Counted from the first letter of the stretch, positions 30,821 to 40,180 are shown. The stretch: DNA of 46,772 nt from Prorocentrum cordatum (GCA_963575745.1 CAUYUJ010015516.1:319145-365916); one strand, 5' to 3'. Notes: generated from the letters alone by a model not told the origin. Program-made: numbers and translations.

Positions 30821-31107
30821 CTAGGATTCAAGAGCCCCTAACTTCGCGCTCTCGCGCCGCTCCCCAGGGGAAGAGAGGAAGTTGATGAAGAGTCGGAGCC
30901 GAACCGCCAAGCGCAAAGCGCGAATGACTTCGCGCCCTCGAGGGCGCTCCCGAGGACTGGACGCTGCTCCACGGGGGGAGAGGGGGGGGGGGGGGGCAAT
31001 AAGCGGAAAGGGCGGGAGAAAGGTGCACCGTTCGCGCACCCTCGGGGCACCAGGGCGCCCTTTCGGGGTCCGGTTCAGACGCCTGCCCTGCAACCCTCGG
31101 CTCCGCC
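30821..31107. other. Unassigned stretch with poly-G
   Basis: Contains an interrupted G run at about 30974-30996. No gene recognised. Confidence 0.45.
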
Positions 31108-31290
31108 CATTCATGCAGGAGGAGCTCGCCCGCATAAAAATCCCACAAGAAACCCAACGCTGAGACCCCAGGACGTCGATTGATTTTTGGCGTGGGAACG
31201 TCACGCTTTCCATAGCAACACCATCGAAACCCAAGAAACCCAGGGCACCCTGAAGGCGAGTAGGGTGTTTCTTGGCATGGGTTTCCAATG
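31108..31290 (+). repeat. Dispersed repeat family X, copy 2
   Basis: Counterpart of 1480-1690, with CCACAAGAAACCCAACGCTGA, here read as CCACAAGAAACCC plus AACGCTGA, then CCATCGAAACCCAAGAAACC and CAGGGCACCCTG. Confidence 0.7.
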
Positions 31291-31442
31291 TGCAAGCCCC
31301 CCGACGAGAGACTCCCGTTGGAGCCCCGGGGGGCATCCCCAAAGGTCTCCCAGGAAGGCCCCCCGAAACCCCGAGGCACGATGGCGACATGGGACGGAGG
31401 TCACTCTCGGAAACAAAACCCCCGCCCCATCTTCGCCCAGAC

Positions 31443-31914
31443 CTCTCCTACTCCTCCTCCTCCTCCCCCTCCTCCCCCTCCTCCTCCTCCTCCTCCCCTC
31501 CTCCTCCTCCTCCTCCTCCTCCTCCTCCTCCTCCTCCTCCTCCTCCTCTCCTCCCCTCCTCCTCCTCCTCCTCCCCCCCCTCCTCCCCTCCTCCCCTACA
31601 TTTCCCCCTCCCACTCCCCTTCCCCCTCCCCCCCTCCCCCCCCCTTCCCCCTCTTCCTCCCCCCCTCCCTCCTCCTCCTCCTCCTCCTCCTCGTCCTCGT
31701 CTTCGTCCTCCTCCTCCTCGTCCTCGTTCTTCGTCCTCCTCCTCCTCGTCCTTGTCTTCCTCCTCCTCCCCCTCCTCCCCCTTCTCCTCCCTCCTCCTCC
31801 CCCTCCTTGTCCTCCTCCCTTCTCCTCCTCCTCCTCCTCCTCCTCCTCCTCCTCCTCCTTCCTCCTCCTCCTCCTCCTCCTCCCTCCTCCTCGTCCTCCT
31901 CCTCCTCCTCCAGG
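31443..31914. repeat. (CCT)n polypyrimidine array, about 470 bp
   Basis: CCT/CCCCT with CGT and TTC interruptions. Its edges carry an 8-bp inverted repeat, GCCCAGAC (31435-31442) and GTCTGGGC (31919-31926), which could be chance. It lies 160 bp upstream of the retrotransposon reading frame. Confidence 0.93.
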
Positions 31915-32077
31915 AGCTGTCTGGGCCCAAAACCCGAGCGAGCTCCCACAGCGCCACATGCCATCACGACCAATGATGTGCGAGGCGTAGAGGGCGGCAC
32001 GCGAGGGCCAGGGCCGACTTGGGACAGCTCCTGCAAGTCACGATCTACACCACACTCCCCTACTACATATCACCGCA

Positions 32078-34885
32078 ATGAAGCTGATCTATCATAACGT
32101 TCAATGGGCAGATTTTACGAGATTGGAGGAGATATCTACACATACGAAATGTACCGACATCATTGTCTGCATAGGCACTGGCCGATGGGCGGAGAGTGCC
32201 GACCTGACGGCCACCCAGTGCCAGCTGCCGAACCACAAGTGCGTGCAAATGGGATGGCGTAAGTCGCGCACGACCAACAACTCCTGCGGGATGGCGGTCA
32301 TGTACGGCAAGCGCATGCAGGGGTCGCTGCAGCAGATCGCGGTACCACCTGCAAAGCTGGGAATCACTGGCCGTGTGGGCATGGCGAGATTTGCGATGCA
32401 GGGCGTGTCGATCGCCATCTTCCCGATCTACGTGCCGCCGAAGGGGATGGCAGCTAACACGCTGCGCCAGGTGACCAAAAAGATACTTCGTTGGATATCG
32501 GACGAGATTGACAAGCTGGGACATGCATGTGTACCGATCGTGGCAGGTGACTGGAATTGTGGGTTCGGATACCAAGTGGACCAGACGGGCAAGCGATTCG
32601 TGAACCACGACAGCGAGGAAGTAGGCACGGCAGAACTTACCCACGAATCGCAAGTATCTCGATTGGTTCGGGACTTTCTGGAGGAAAATCACCTTAGCAT
32701 GTTCGATACGTATTGGAAAACGGGACCTACCTATTTCAAAGGACCTCATAGTAGCAAGATCGACCACGTTGCGGGCCCAGCAGCTATGCGAGGCCGTATA
32801 CAAAGACTGAACACACTGCTGGGGCTAGGAAGGAGATTGCAACGATACATTAGCACCCACCTCCACGACCACGTCCCAGTGCTGATGGAGTTTGACATCA
32901 AGCCGCAAGAGGTCTTTCATGGCAAATACACCCCCGCCGTCAATAGAGACGCCATGATGGCAGCGTATACCAGCGGCAGGAGACGCATCGAATATCTTAG
33001 AGCGCTGGAGCAGGAGACGATCAACATTCCAGAAGAGCAATGGCGTGAGATATGGGATCGAGGCGACGTACAGTCAGCATGGAGCAAGCTATCGGAAAGC
33101 ATACGCAAGGCGATGCAGCAGGTCTTCCCCGCCAAGAAGCAGGACATAGTGGATTACGAAGGCCACAGAAAGAGACGAATGGAGTTATTGCAGATGCGCG
33201 GACGGCTACGGGGCCAACTTCATGCTACGGGGCTTAAGAGTTTTACGGGAGACGGATACACAGCATTTGATGAGATAGAGGACGAGTTACGCCGACTCTC
33301 GCGCCGAATGCAGACCCTTCGCAAGGAGCAGAAGAAAGAGAAAACGGAGACACTAGCTGCAGAGATTTTTAAGGCGTGGAGGCAGGGACGACATGCTGAA
33401 GTCCACCGACTGCGGGTCCAACTTGCAGGACGAGGTCGAGGACCAAAAAAGAGACTGTTGTTTGCACCACGGCAGAGTATGACATTGCGTGAATGGAAGG
33501 ACGGCCTTGGAAGTAAACCTCAAGACGGAGGAATGGATTGCAGACAGATCGACTGGGAGGAGTGGACCGCAGACAAATCCTTCATGCCCCATCTGTACGG
33601 CACGCCAGAACTGGCCGAACATGTGCGACAGGACAGAGCTGGCCAAATCACCTATTTGCGACGTGCGCCCAAGCGGCGTGCGGGCCCCGCTTGGGGCGTC
33701 CTGGCCGAGGCGCTGTGCATGGGAATCGACAAGAAGCGCTACACCAACGAGCACGACAGGAAGTACGTGCCCGTCAACTTCTCACGACGTTATAATGATC
33801 TGCTGGCACTCATTCGGCTCACGGGAGCCTTTCCTCTCACTGCCATTAGATCCCAGGCTTACGCTGCGCCCAAGAACAACTCCAAGCAGGGGATAAAAGG
33901 TCAACGAATCTTGCATTGTTTTGACTCGTTTGGAATGTCATACTTCGGATACCTTCAGAGGACATCTCGAAGACCGAGGGCGCCAGATTTCGCACACGGG
34001 GGGATACGAGGTCGCCGGCGAGAGGGCGCCATCTTGAGTCTATCCGCTGCCTGCTGGAGATGCCGCACAGCACGAATAAGCCATAGCATGTCTAACTACG
34101 ATGGCACGAACGCGTTCGCATGCACGGCACGCGACAAACTGCAAGCACATCACCACCGGTGCAGTAGAGCAGAAAACACGCACTTCATGATACAGGCGAT
34201 AGACCAGGCGAGCATACACATCAATGCAATAAACGGCGAGGCCGACTTCTTGCCGCAGACGGGCACAACAATGGGACACTCTCTTGCAGCAGGAGACTTT
34301 ATAGATATTTACTCACCCTCCGTGAGCGAGTGGAACTCGTATCTGGGCGAGGCAGACTACTCCTACTCCCTGCTGCGCGGCCAGTGTCCGATCAGCAAGG
34401 CCACCGTGGACATAGGCATCGGACTTTTTGTAGATGACGTTTCCAGAGTACATGTACACGCTTATGCACCGAGCGCGAAGTACATCACACAGCAGTTGAA
34501 CCACGCGACGCACACATTGCAGCAGCACATCAACACGAACGGGCACCACTTGAACATGGATAAGACGAACCACATGATCGCACTTGCAGGCGCAGGCTCT
34601 TTTGAGGCGGCCAGGGAACTCGGGAGACAGAAAAAGGTACAGGGCGAAATTCTTCGGGAAGTCAGGGTCCTTGGACCGATCATCAGCTTCGACGGGGTTC
34701 TCAGGACAGAACTCAAGAACCGCATCAGAGGAGCGCGTGCAGCATGGCGTTCACTAGGACAGGTATGGCACGAGCACCTCCCGTACAAGATGCACCGCAT
34801 GTTTTTTCTTGTGTTTTGTATACAGCGCAGCGATCACAGGTCTCACAGCGTTCGTACTGCCGAAGGAGTTTACGGACGAGATTGA
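32078..34885 (+). CDS. LINE polyprotein: AP-like endonuclease and reverse transcriptase, broken at its C-terminus
   Basis: A 935-codon frame. Residues 1-290 fit an endonuclease/exonuclease/phosphatase (EEP) fold: N7 in the opening YHNVQW, GDWN with D158 and N160, SKIDHVAGP (S226, D229, H230) and HDHVPV (D264, H265). The position where the family has its catalytic Glu (ETR/QE motif) reads CIGTGRW at residues 31-37, so that Glu is missing. A basic helical linker follows (about 300-500). RT landmarks are ILHCFDSFGMSYF, then motif A YDGTNAFAC (D675), motif B QTGTTMGHSL (727-736) and motif C FVDD (784-787). Both motif C aspartates are present. The frame goes wrong after KMHRMFFLVF, at a T6 run (34802-34807): the expected continuation lies in the +1 frame. 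It begins at the first ATG after the upstream leader. The element is probably inactive through the frame break and possibly the endonuclease change. Confidence 0.88.
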   Translation: MKLIYHNVQWADFTRLEEISTHTKCTDIIVCIGTGRWAESADLTATQCQLPNHKCVQMGWRKSRTTNNSCGMAVMYGKRMQGSLQQIAVPPAKLGITGRVGMARFAMQGVSIAIFPIYVPPKGMAANTLRQVTKKILRWISDEIDKLGHACVPIVAGDWNCGFGYQVDQTGKRFVNHDSEEVGTAELTHESQVSRLVRDFLEENHLSMFDTYWKTGPTYFKGPHSSKIDHVAGPAAMRGRIQRLNTLLGLGRRLQRYISTHLHDHVPVLMEFDIKPQEVFHGKYTPAVNRDAMMAAYTSGRRRIEYLRALEQETINIPEEQWREIWDRGDVQSAWSKLSESIRKAMQQVFPAKKQDIVDYEGHRKRRMELLQMRGRLRGQLHATGLKSFTGDGYTAFDEIEDELRRLSRRMQTLRKEQKKEKTETLAAEIFKAWRQGRHAEVHRLRVQLAGRGRGPKKRLLFAPRQSMTLREWKDGLGSKPQDGGMDCRQIDWEEWTADKSFMPHLYGTPELAEHVRQDRAGQITYLRRAPKRRAGPAWGVLAEALCMGIDKKRYTNEHDRKYVPVNFSRRYNDLLALIRLTGAFPLTAIRSQAYAAPKNNSKQGIKGQRILHCFDSFGMSYFGYLQRTSRRPRAPDFAHGGIRGRRREGAILSLSAACWRCRTARISHSMSNYDGTNAFACTARDKLQAHHHRCSRAENTHFMIQAIDQASIHINAINGEADFLPQTGTTMGHSLAAGDFIDIYSPSVSEWNSYLGEADYSYSLLRGQCPISKATVDIGIGLFVDDVSRVHVHAYAPSAKYITQQLNHATHTLQQHINTNGHHLNMDKTNHMIALAGAGSFEAARELGRQKKVQGEILREVRVLGPIISFDGVLRTELKNRIRGARAAWRSLGQVWHEHLPYKMHRMFFLVFCIQRSDHRSHSVRTAEGVYGRD

Positions 34886-35880
34886 TTCGACACTCGCCAA
34901 GCTCCTCAGATGTCTCATGAAAGGCAAGGCGGCTACAGAATATGACGACGGACGAATACGGACGATATCCAACAGTGAAGTGTTTGATCATTGGAACCTT
35001 AGCCGCACTGCCACAGAGTTGAGAATTCAGAGACTACGGTGGTGGCAGCGAATTTCGAAGGAGCCCGACAACCATCGTCAGGTGCTCACGGCCATGTTCG
35101 GGACAACAGAGCTCGACACGCAGTTGGGCAGGAGCAGGCTCAACAACGTTGGCACGCTGACAAAATATAGTACCCCATGGGCAGCGCAGTGTCTAGAGGA
35201 TCTGAAGTTCGTAGCGCAGTTCGAACGAGACTTTGGCGAAGCCTGGACTGATAAGAAAAACGTCCTCATGCCGTTCCAGAACTCCACCCTCAGTAAGATC
35301 TTTGTGAAGATAAAGGTAGGCTCCCTGAGGCCCCTTATGAGCACGAAGAATATCACAAGATGGAACAGGGTACTGCTGCAGAACCTAGGGCTTCAGGAGA
35401 TATCGGAGGAGGATGCGATCAGGATGGGGATTCTGGAGGTCCAGAGCAACATTAGCAGCAACAGCAGCGTCGCAGAGGAGTACATATGCACGCATGAGAA
35501 CGACGACGGCACTATATGCGCATGCACGTTCAACAGCATGAAAGCCTTAACAGCACACGTGACGCACGCACACAAGATGAGGAACTTGTACGCGCTACTG
35601 GTTACAACAAATGTCTGCCCGTGGTGTCGCACAGCCTTTGCGAGTCGTGCTTCTTGCTTGCGACGCGTTCGCACAATGTCTCAGCGGACGCCTCGTTCTT
35701 GCCCGACCCGCATCACGTCATTCGCTTTTCGGTTCGAAGTACTCCCGGTGTACTACTGCGGCTTCTGCCGCCACGAGGATACTGAATTACATAGTCATCT
35801 TGACCACGTGCAGCAGCACGCGCCAGGGCCTGACAAGACACAGCAACAGCCGAGCGACGAGCAGAAGGGCGACGAGCACG
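34809..35880 (+). pseudogene. C-terminal part of the LINE polyprotein, in the +1 frame
   Basis: Continues the RT protein after the frame break: SAAITGLTAFVLPKEF, then a thumb/connection-like region ending in RLRWWQRIS, then a helical stretch and cysteine/histidine clusters. The first cluster begins at C (35487) in YICTHENDDG and ends HVTHAH; the second is CPWC (35616-35627); the third is CGFC (35757-35768) with HSHLDHVQQH. These resemble the zinc fingers of other LINE C-termini and presumably bound nucleic acid. Between the second and third clusters the better protein reading seems to switch to the frame holding SHNVSADASFLPDPHHVIRF and back, which suggests two compensating indels. There is no own start codon here. 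The frame remains open to 36818, but after about 35880 it is the shadow of the next ORF. Confidence 0.75.
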
Positions 35881-36666
35881 ATGTGGCGCTCGTACGGAGC
35901 GGGAAGCGGAGGAAGACCACGATCGGAGACGATGGACTTCGACGCCAGAGCAGCACAGTCACCCAACAAGTACGGCGGTGGCAAGGGGAAGACAGGCAAT
36001 GGCAAGTCAAATGGATCCGCCAGCGAGGCGAGCAAGGACGACGAGATGGTGACGATCGAGAAGCTGTGTCTCAACAACGCACAAATCGTGCGACAACTTT
36101 CGGGCAGCTTGTGGGACTTCTACCTGGTGGAGGGAGATCACACGCCGTCGGAGGCAGGAGCTCACGAGGGCCAAGAGTACGCGAACAAGGTTCAGAACGG
36201 AGCGAAAAACCTGGGCTCGCCGCGCGTGTGCATCGGCGCGACGTTCTTCGAGGAGCTGGCCAACCTGACTACTACGCCGTCACCGTACAGAGAGACCCTC
36301 GAGCAGTTCGCCATGTTGATCAACGTCATCCACGTGGACTTCTTCGGGGACATTCTGCCGTACTTCAAAGTCAAGAAGGCGTACAGCGAGGCAGGAACGA
36401 GCACGAGATGGAAGATACACATTCTGTTCAATGCGCTGGCGATGAGCCCGTGGACAGAGGAGAACGAAACCAAGATCAACCAGAAGCGCGAGACACAGGG
36501 ACAGCAGCCTATCAAGCTGGAGCAGGCTCAGACCTACCACCTCCGCCAAGCGACTCACGTGGCCATCACGAACAGCGGGGGCAACGCCATAGTGGGGGCG
36601 CCGCCGCCAAGCGCGTTGGAGCGCCGCCTTCAGAACTACCTGCGCGAGAGGCTCGCGCACATGTGA
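35881..36666 (+). CDS. Second ORF of the LINE element, unknown function
   Basis: A 261-codon frame starting ATGTGGCGC and overlapping the 3' end of the polyprotein in another frame; M18 (35932) is an alternative start. Residues 29-55 are a Gly/Lys/Ser/Asn linker (KYGGGKGKTGNGK), likely nucleic-acid binding or disordered. Residues 57-260 are protein-like with regular hydrophobic spacing: VTIEKLCLNNAQIVRQLSG, LWDFYLVEGD, FAMLINVIHVDFFGDILPYF and RRLQNYLRERLAHM. I recognise no domain. My recollection is that dinoflagellate LINE-like elements often carry such a downstream small ORF, but I could not check this. The frame closes at TGA 36664, yet a plausible continuation lies in another frame (next entry). 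Confidence 0.7.
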   Translation: MWRSYGAGSGGRPRSETMDFDARAAQSPNKYGGGKGKTGNGKSNGSASEASKDDEMVTIEKLCLNNAQIVRQLSGSLWDFYLVEGDHTPSEAGAHEGQEYANKVQNGAKNLGSPRVCIGATFFEELANLTTTPSPYRETLEQFAMLINVIHVDFFGDILPYFKVKKAYSEAGTSTRWKIHILFNALAMSPWTEENETKINQKRETQGQQPIKLEQAQTYHLRQATHVAITNSGGNAIVGAPPPSALERRLQNYLRERLAHM

Positions 36667-36818
36667 AGCAGGCCTTAGGTCGCTCAGCAGCCAGCAAACA
36701 AGCGGCAAGCAACGAGGCAAGTAAACAGCAAGTAAAAATGCACGAGCTGAGGCAATTAGCAGCCGCAGGCAGCGTTAGGGCAGCGGAGCTGCTCGTGAGA
36801 CTCGGCAAGCGCAAATGA
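36667..36818 (+). pseudogene. Possible displaced C-terminus of the second LINE ORF
   Basis: In the frame shifted by one relative to 35881-36666, the sequence directly past LRERLAH continues as VKQALGRSAASKQAASNEAS and ends in MHELRQLAAAGSVRAAELLV-RLGKRK at TGA 36816-36818. The alternating charge and Ala-rich helical pattern looks like real protein, suggesting that the TGA at 36664 is the result of a one-base change in frame. An independent 26-codon ORF from ATG 36738 is the alternative. Confidence 0.5.
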
Positions 36819-37573
36819 GCTGGTGTTGGGGTGGAGGTGGGAGTGCTTGGAGGGTAAAGCGCAGCCGTGATCTCGTTCCGTAATGAATTAGAGCAGTAGC
36901 GAGCAGCACCACTCGTATTCAGGCCAAGGGGCCTCGCGGACTTAGCGCCGACAAGCCAGACTGCCACGCTTGGAACTTCGCAGATGAGACAGATTTCTTT
37001 GGAGAATTGCAGATTACATAGGCTCACGCCATATCGTGCCTGCAGCTCCCCTTGAGGCCCTGCGAGGAGTCCTCCCTTCCTCTGTAGGTCCTCCTCTCCT
37101 CAGGCCCGAGTTGCCCAGAGGCCTGCCTCGGACGTCCTCCGAGGCCGCAGGAGCTCTGTGTAGATACGGTGGTGCCCAGCCGAATGGGCAGTGGTCGGCT
37201 TTGGAGCGGGGGAGGGGGATGCAGTGGGGGAGTGGGTGTGGTTCCATACATAACGCAGCGACGAGTAGAAACGACCAGCTTAGGTACAAGCAAATATCGT
37301 TTCTTCCGACCCAAGTGCGGTGGGGATGGGCCATAGTGTCATAAACCACCGCCCTGGACTGAGTGTTTTGAGTATAGACACAGGGGGTTCGGCCCTGAGC
37401 CGAAGTGGGCCCAAGGCCTCGTCGGTCACGAGGGTCCCACAGGCTCCCTCGAGTGTCTGCCTTTAAACCTGCCAGCAGTAACCCGACCCGCTCAAGGCGA
37501 GTCACACGCGAGCCGAGTTTGCTGACCCGATTCGTACCGCTGCCGAGGCGTCCGCTCCGCTCCGCTCCGCTCG
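36819..37573. other. 3' flank of the LINE element, unassigned
   Basis: Roughly the first 200 bp may be the element's 3' untranslated region. After 37030 the sequence is GC-rich with CCTCCG and GGAGGG words and no gene. A short (CCGCT)n run precedes the next array at 37551-37572. Confidence 0.5.
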
Positions 37574-37712
37574 TCCTCCTCCTCCTCCTCCTCCTCCTCC
37601 TCCTCCTCCTCCTCCTCCTCCTCCTCCTCCTCTTCCTCTTCCTCTTCCTCATCCTCATCCTCATCCTCATCCTCATCCTCATCCTCATCCTCATCCTCAT
37701 CATCATCATCAG

Positions 37713-37756
<44 letters not shown>

Positions 37757-37763
37757 CCATCAC

Positions 37764-37816
<53 letters not shown>

Positions 37817-37986
37817 CCACCACCGCCATCATAATCATCATCAGCATCATGATCATCATCATCATCATCATCATTATCATCATCATCATCAGCAGCAGCA
37901 TCATCATCATCAGCATCATCATCATCCTCATCCTCATCCTCCTCCTCCTCCTCATCATCATCATCATCATCATCATGATCATCTTT
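37574..37986. repeat. CTC-to-ATC composite triplet array
   Basis: (CTC)n at 37574-37632, then CTTCCTCTTCCTC and (ATCCTC)n, then (ATC)n with CACC, AGC and ATG interruptions to about 37980. It shows stepwise change from one triplet to the next. Confidence 0.95.
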
Positions 37987-38027
37987 CTCCTCCTCCCCCC
38001 CTCCCCCTCCTCCTCATCATCCTCTTC

Positions 38028-38044
38028 TTATTCGTATTCGTCTT
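38028..38044 (+). repeat. 17-bp direct repeat flanking the TTTAGC elements, left copy
   Basis: TTATTCGTATTCGTCTT occurs here and again at 38967-38983, on either side of the two tandem elements. It could be a remnant target duplication, or shared ATT-rich flank. Confidence 0.5.
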
Positions 38045-38078
38045 CTTTTTGTTAGTATGATTATTATTTTTATTCTTA

Positions 38079-38580
38079 TTCCCTACCTAGGCTCTGCCTA
38101 GAAGGGTTCTTACTCTCTAGCTTAAAGGGGCCGGGCAGTGCTACACGCCCCGGGCGGTTCCCCCAGTCCCCTCCCCGCGGTTCCCCCCAGTCCCCTGGGA
38201 GCTTTAGCTATAGCTTTAGCTTTAGCTTTAGCTTAGCTGTAGCTTAGCTTTAGCTTAGCGTTTCGCTTAGCTGTTCGCTTAGCGTTTAGCTTAGCTTTAG
38301 CTCAGCTTTAGCTTAGCTGTAGCTTAGCTTTAGCTTAGCTTTAGCTTAGCCGTAGCTTAGCTTAGCTTAGCTTTAGCTTAGCGTTAGCTTAGCTGTAGCT
38401 TAGCTTTAGCTTAGCTTTAGCTCAGCTTTAGCTTAGCTTTAGCTTAGCTTTAGCTTAGCTTTAGCTTAGCTGTGGCTTAGCTTTAGCTTAGCTTTAGCTT
38501 AGCTTTAGCTTAGCGTTACTGTTACTACTAATGCTGCTTTCCTAGGGGTTCCAACTCCTAGGTAGGGTCGCACTGGGATA
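38079..38580. mobile_element. TTTAGC-core element, copy 1
   Basis: Starts CCCTACCTAGGCTCTGCCTA and ends AACTCCTAGGTAGGG-TCGCACTGGGATAATT; the outer CCCTACCTAGG and CCTAGGTAGGG are exact inverted repeats of 11 bp. Order inside: GGGTTCTTACT, GCTTAAAGGGGCCGGGCAGTG, two GGTTCCCCCAGTCCCC words, about 310 bp of (TTTAGC/TTAGC)n, then GTTACTACTAATGCTGCTTT. Non-coding. A MITE-like or other structured repeat is plausible. Confidence 0.82.
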
Positions 38581-38940
38581 ATTCCCTACCTAGGCTCTGC
38601 CTAGAGGGTTCTTACTTGGTTTGCTTAAAGGGGCCGGGCAGTGTAGGCTGCCCCGGGCGGTTCCCCCAGTCCCCGCCCCGCGGTTCCCCCAGTTGCGCCC
38701 CATAGCTTTAGCTTTAGTCTCAGCTTCAGCTTTAGCTTTAGCTTAGCTTTAGCTTTAGCTTTAGCTTAGTTTTAGCTTAGCTTTAGCTTAGCTTTAGCTT
38801 AGCTTTAGCTTTAGCTTAGATTTAGCTTAGCTGTAGCTTAGCTTTAGCTTAGCTTTAACGTAGCTTTAGCCTAGCTTTACCGTTACTACTAATGCTGCTT
38901 TCCTAGGGGCTCCAACTCCTAGGTAGGGTCGCACTGGGAT
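38581..38940. mobile_element. TTTAGC-core element, copy 2
   Basis: Head-to-tail second copy with the same ends and internal order as 38079-38580, but a shorter TTTAGC core (about 180 bp). The non-core parts are around 90% identical by eye (for example CCTAGGGGTTCC versus CCTAGGGGCTCC), so the duplication is fairly recent. The core length differs freely. Confidence 0.85.
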
Positions 38941-38966
38941 AATTGTTATTATTATTATTATTAAGA

Positions 38967-38983
38967 TTATTCGTATTCGTCTT
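38967..38983 (+). repeat. 17-bp direct repeat flanking the TTTAGC elements, right copy
   Basis: Exact match to 38028-38044; embedded in (ATT)n sequence. Confidence 0.5.
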
Positions 38984-39156
38984 ATTATTATTATTATTAT
39001 CCTTCTCCTCCTCCTCTTTCTCCGCCTCCCTCCTCCTCTCATTTCTCATTTCCCATGCCGAAGCGGGTCGGTGACCACAATCGGGCCTCAGAAGAAGTGC
39101 GCGGACTTCTGCATGCCGAACACGAACGAAAGGATGAGCCAGGGCCACCGCGGGAC

Positions 39157-39681
39157 TCAGGGTCCGCCACGATCTGCTCGGGCAGCAGGGCCGATAAAGG
39201 AAACAGTCACCTCAGCGTCCCGTGGCACCTGCCCCGCCGAAGGAAACCTGTCCAGCAGGCAGCGAAACCTGCAGCGCGCCTCCCAGCTGCGCAGCTGCGC
39301 CTCCACGGCAATGGTGTGGGTCATGATGCGGGCGGCTTCTGCTTCATCATCGGACAGGGCGGCTCGCGCCTGCCGAAGGGCTGGGTGCACGCAGCCCTCG
39401 CAGAAGCAGTCAACGCAATCCTCGGACCCGCACAGGAACATGTTGCAGCCGTCGGAGATGTCGCGGCCGCACTCAAGGCGGGCCATCTGCTCCCCGCACA
39501 CGTTCGCCTCCCGGTGCTGCAACTCGCGCCCCCCAGAACAGTGCGAGCGTCCGCCGCCGCAGGCAAGGTCGGGCGACACCGTGGCTGTGTCCAAATCCTC
39601 CTCCTCCACGTCAGGGCGCTCCGCCTCTGCCCGTGCCTCGGCAGCGGCCTCTGGCAGCGGCTGCGCTGGCAGGGCAGTCAT
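39157..39681 (-). CDS. Candidate Cys-rich exon or protein fragment, unknown function
   Basis: An open segment of 174 codons from ATG to TGA on the minus strand; the frame is open further upstream into a simple-sequence tract. It is acidic at first (AERPDVEEEDLDTATVSP), then Cys-rich: LACGGGRSHCSGG, NVCGEQMARLECGRDI, GCNMFLCGSEDCVDCFCEGC, which could bind zinc. A helical part follows (LRQARAALSDDEAEAARIMT, VEAQLRSWEARCRFRCLLDR) and EVTVSFIGP near the end. The pattern is more protein-like than the other frames in this interval, but I know no family with this signature. It could be the last exon of a host gene, since splice sites cannot be verified. It is flanked by repeats on both sides. Confidence 0.4.
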   Translation of the reverse strand: MTALPAQPLPEAAAEARAEAERPDVEEEDLDTATVSPDLACGGGRSHCSGGRELQHREANVCGEQMARLECGRDISDGCNMFLCGSEDCVDCFCEGCVHPALRQARAALSDDEAEAARIMTHTIAVEAQLRSWEARCRFRCLLDRFPSAGQVPRDAEVTVSFIGPAARADRGGP

Positions 39682-39864
39682 CCCCCGCGGGGGCCACGAA
39701 CCGTGCGAGGTGCGCGCCAGTGCGGGATGGGCATGCGGAGAGCAGAGGCAAGGGATGAGAGGAGGGAAGAGGGGGAGGGGGCAGCGGGAGGTGAGGTGAG
39801 GTGACGCGGGGCGCTGTCTCTTCAGAACAAGGACCCCACACCACAGGATGGTTGAGAAAAGAAG

Positions 39865-40180
39865 AGGGAGGGAGGACGAGGACGAGGAAGGAGGAGGGGG
39901 GGAAGCAGGGAGGAGAGAGGAGGGAGGAGTAAGGAGGGAGGAGGGAGGGAGGGAGGGAGGGAGGGAGGGAGGGGAGAGGAGGTGAGGGAGGAGAGGAGGA
40001 GGGCGGAGGAGGGAGGGGGAGGGAGGGAGGGAGGGGAGGGAGGGAGGGAGGGAGGAGGGGAAGGGGGTGGGAGGAGGGAGGAGGGAGGGAGGAGGGGGTG
40101 GAGGGTGAGAGAGGGAGGAAGGAGGGGAAGGGTGGGAGGAGGGAGGGAGGGAGGGGAAGGGTGGGAGGAGGTAGGGAGGT
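39865..40180. repeat. GGAG/GGGA polypurine tract, about 315 bp
   Basis: GGAGGGAGGGAGG with GAAGGGG, GGTGG and ACGAGG interruptions. Confidence 0.92.

Larger units (their letters stand above)
31927..37030 (+). mobile_element. LINE-type non-LTR retrotransposon, degraded copy (ends uncertain)
   Basis: One element accounts for the three reading frames between 32078 and 36818: an endonuclease-RT polyprotein, its frame-shifted C-terminal continuation with zinc-finger-like cysteines, and a second overlapping ORF. Codon use and amino-acid composition in this interval are protein-like, unlike the rest of the window. The 5' boundary is placed after the CCT array and the 3' boundary before 37.03 kb only because sequence character changes there. 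No poly-A tail, terminal repeat or target-site duplication was found, so the ends are approximate. Confidence 0.85.

Noticed and set aside
31435-31926. 8-bp inverted repeat at the edges of the CCT array upstream of the LINE, as another inverted-repeat-bound microsatellite
   Set aside because: An 8-bp match near tract edges is likely enough by chance; kept only as a remark in the feature.
38200-38880. Interstitial telomere repeat
   Set aside because: The word is TTTAGC/TTAGC, not TTTAGGG, and it sits inside an element with defined ends.
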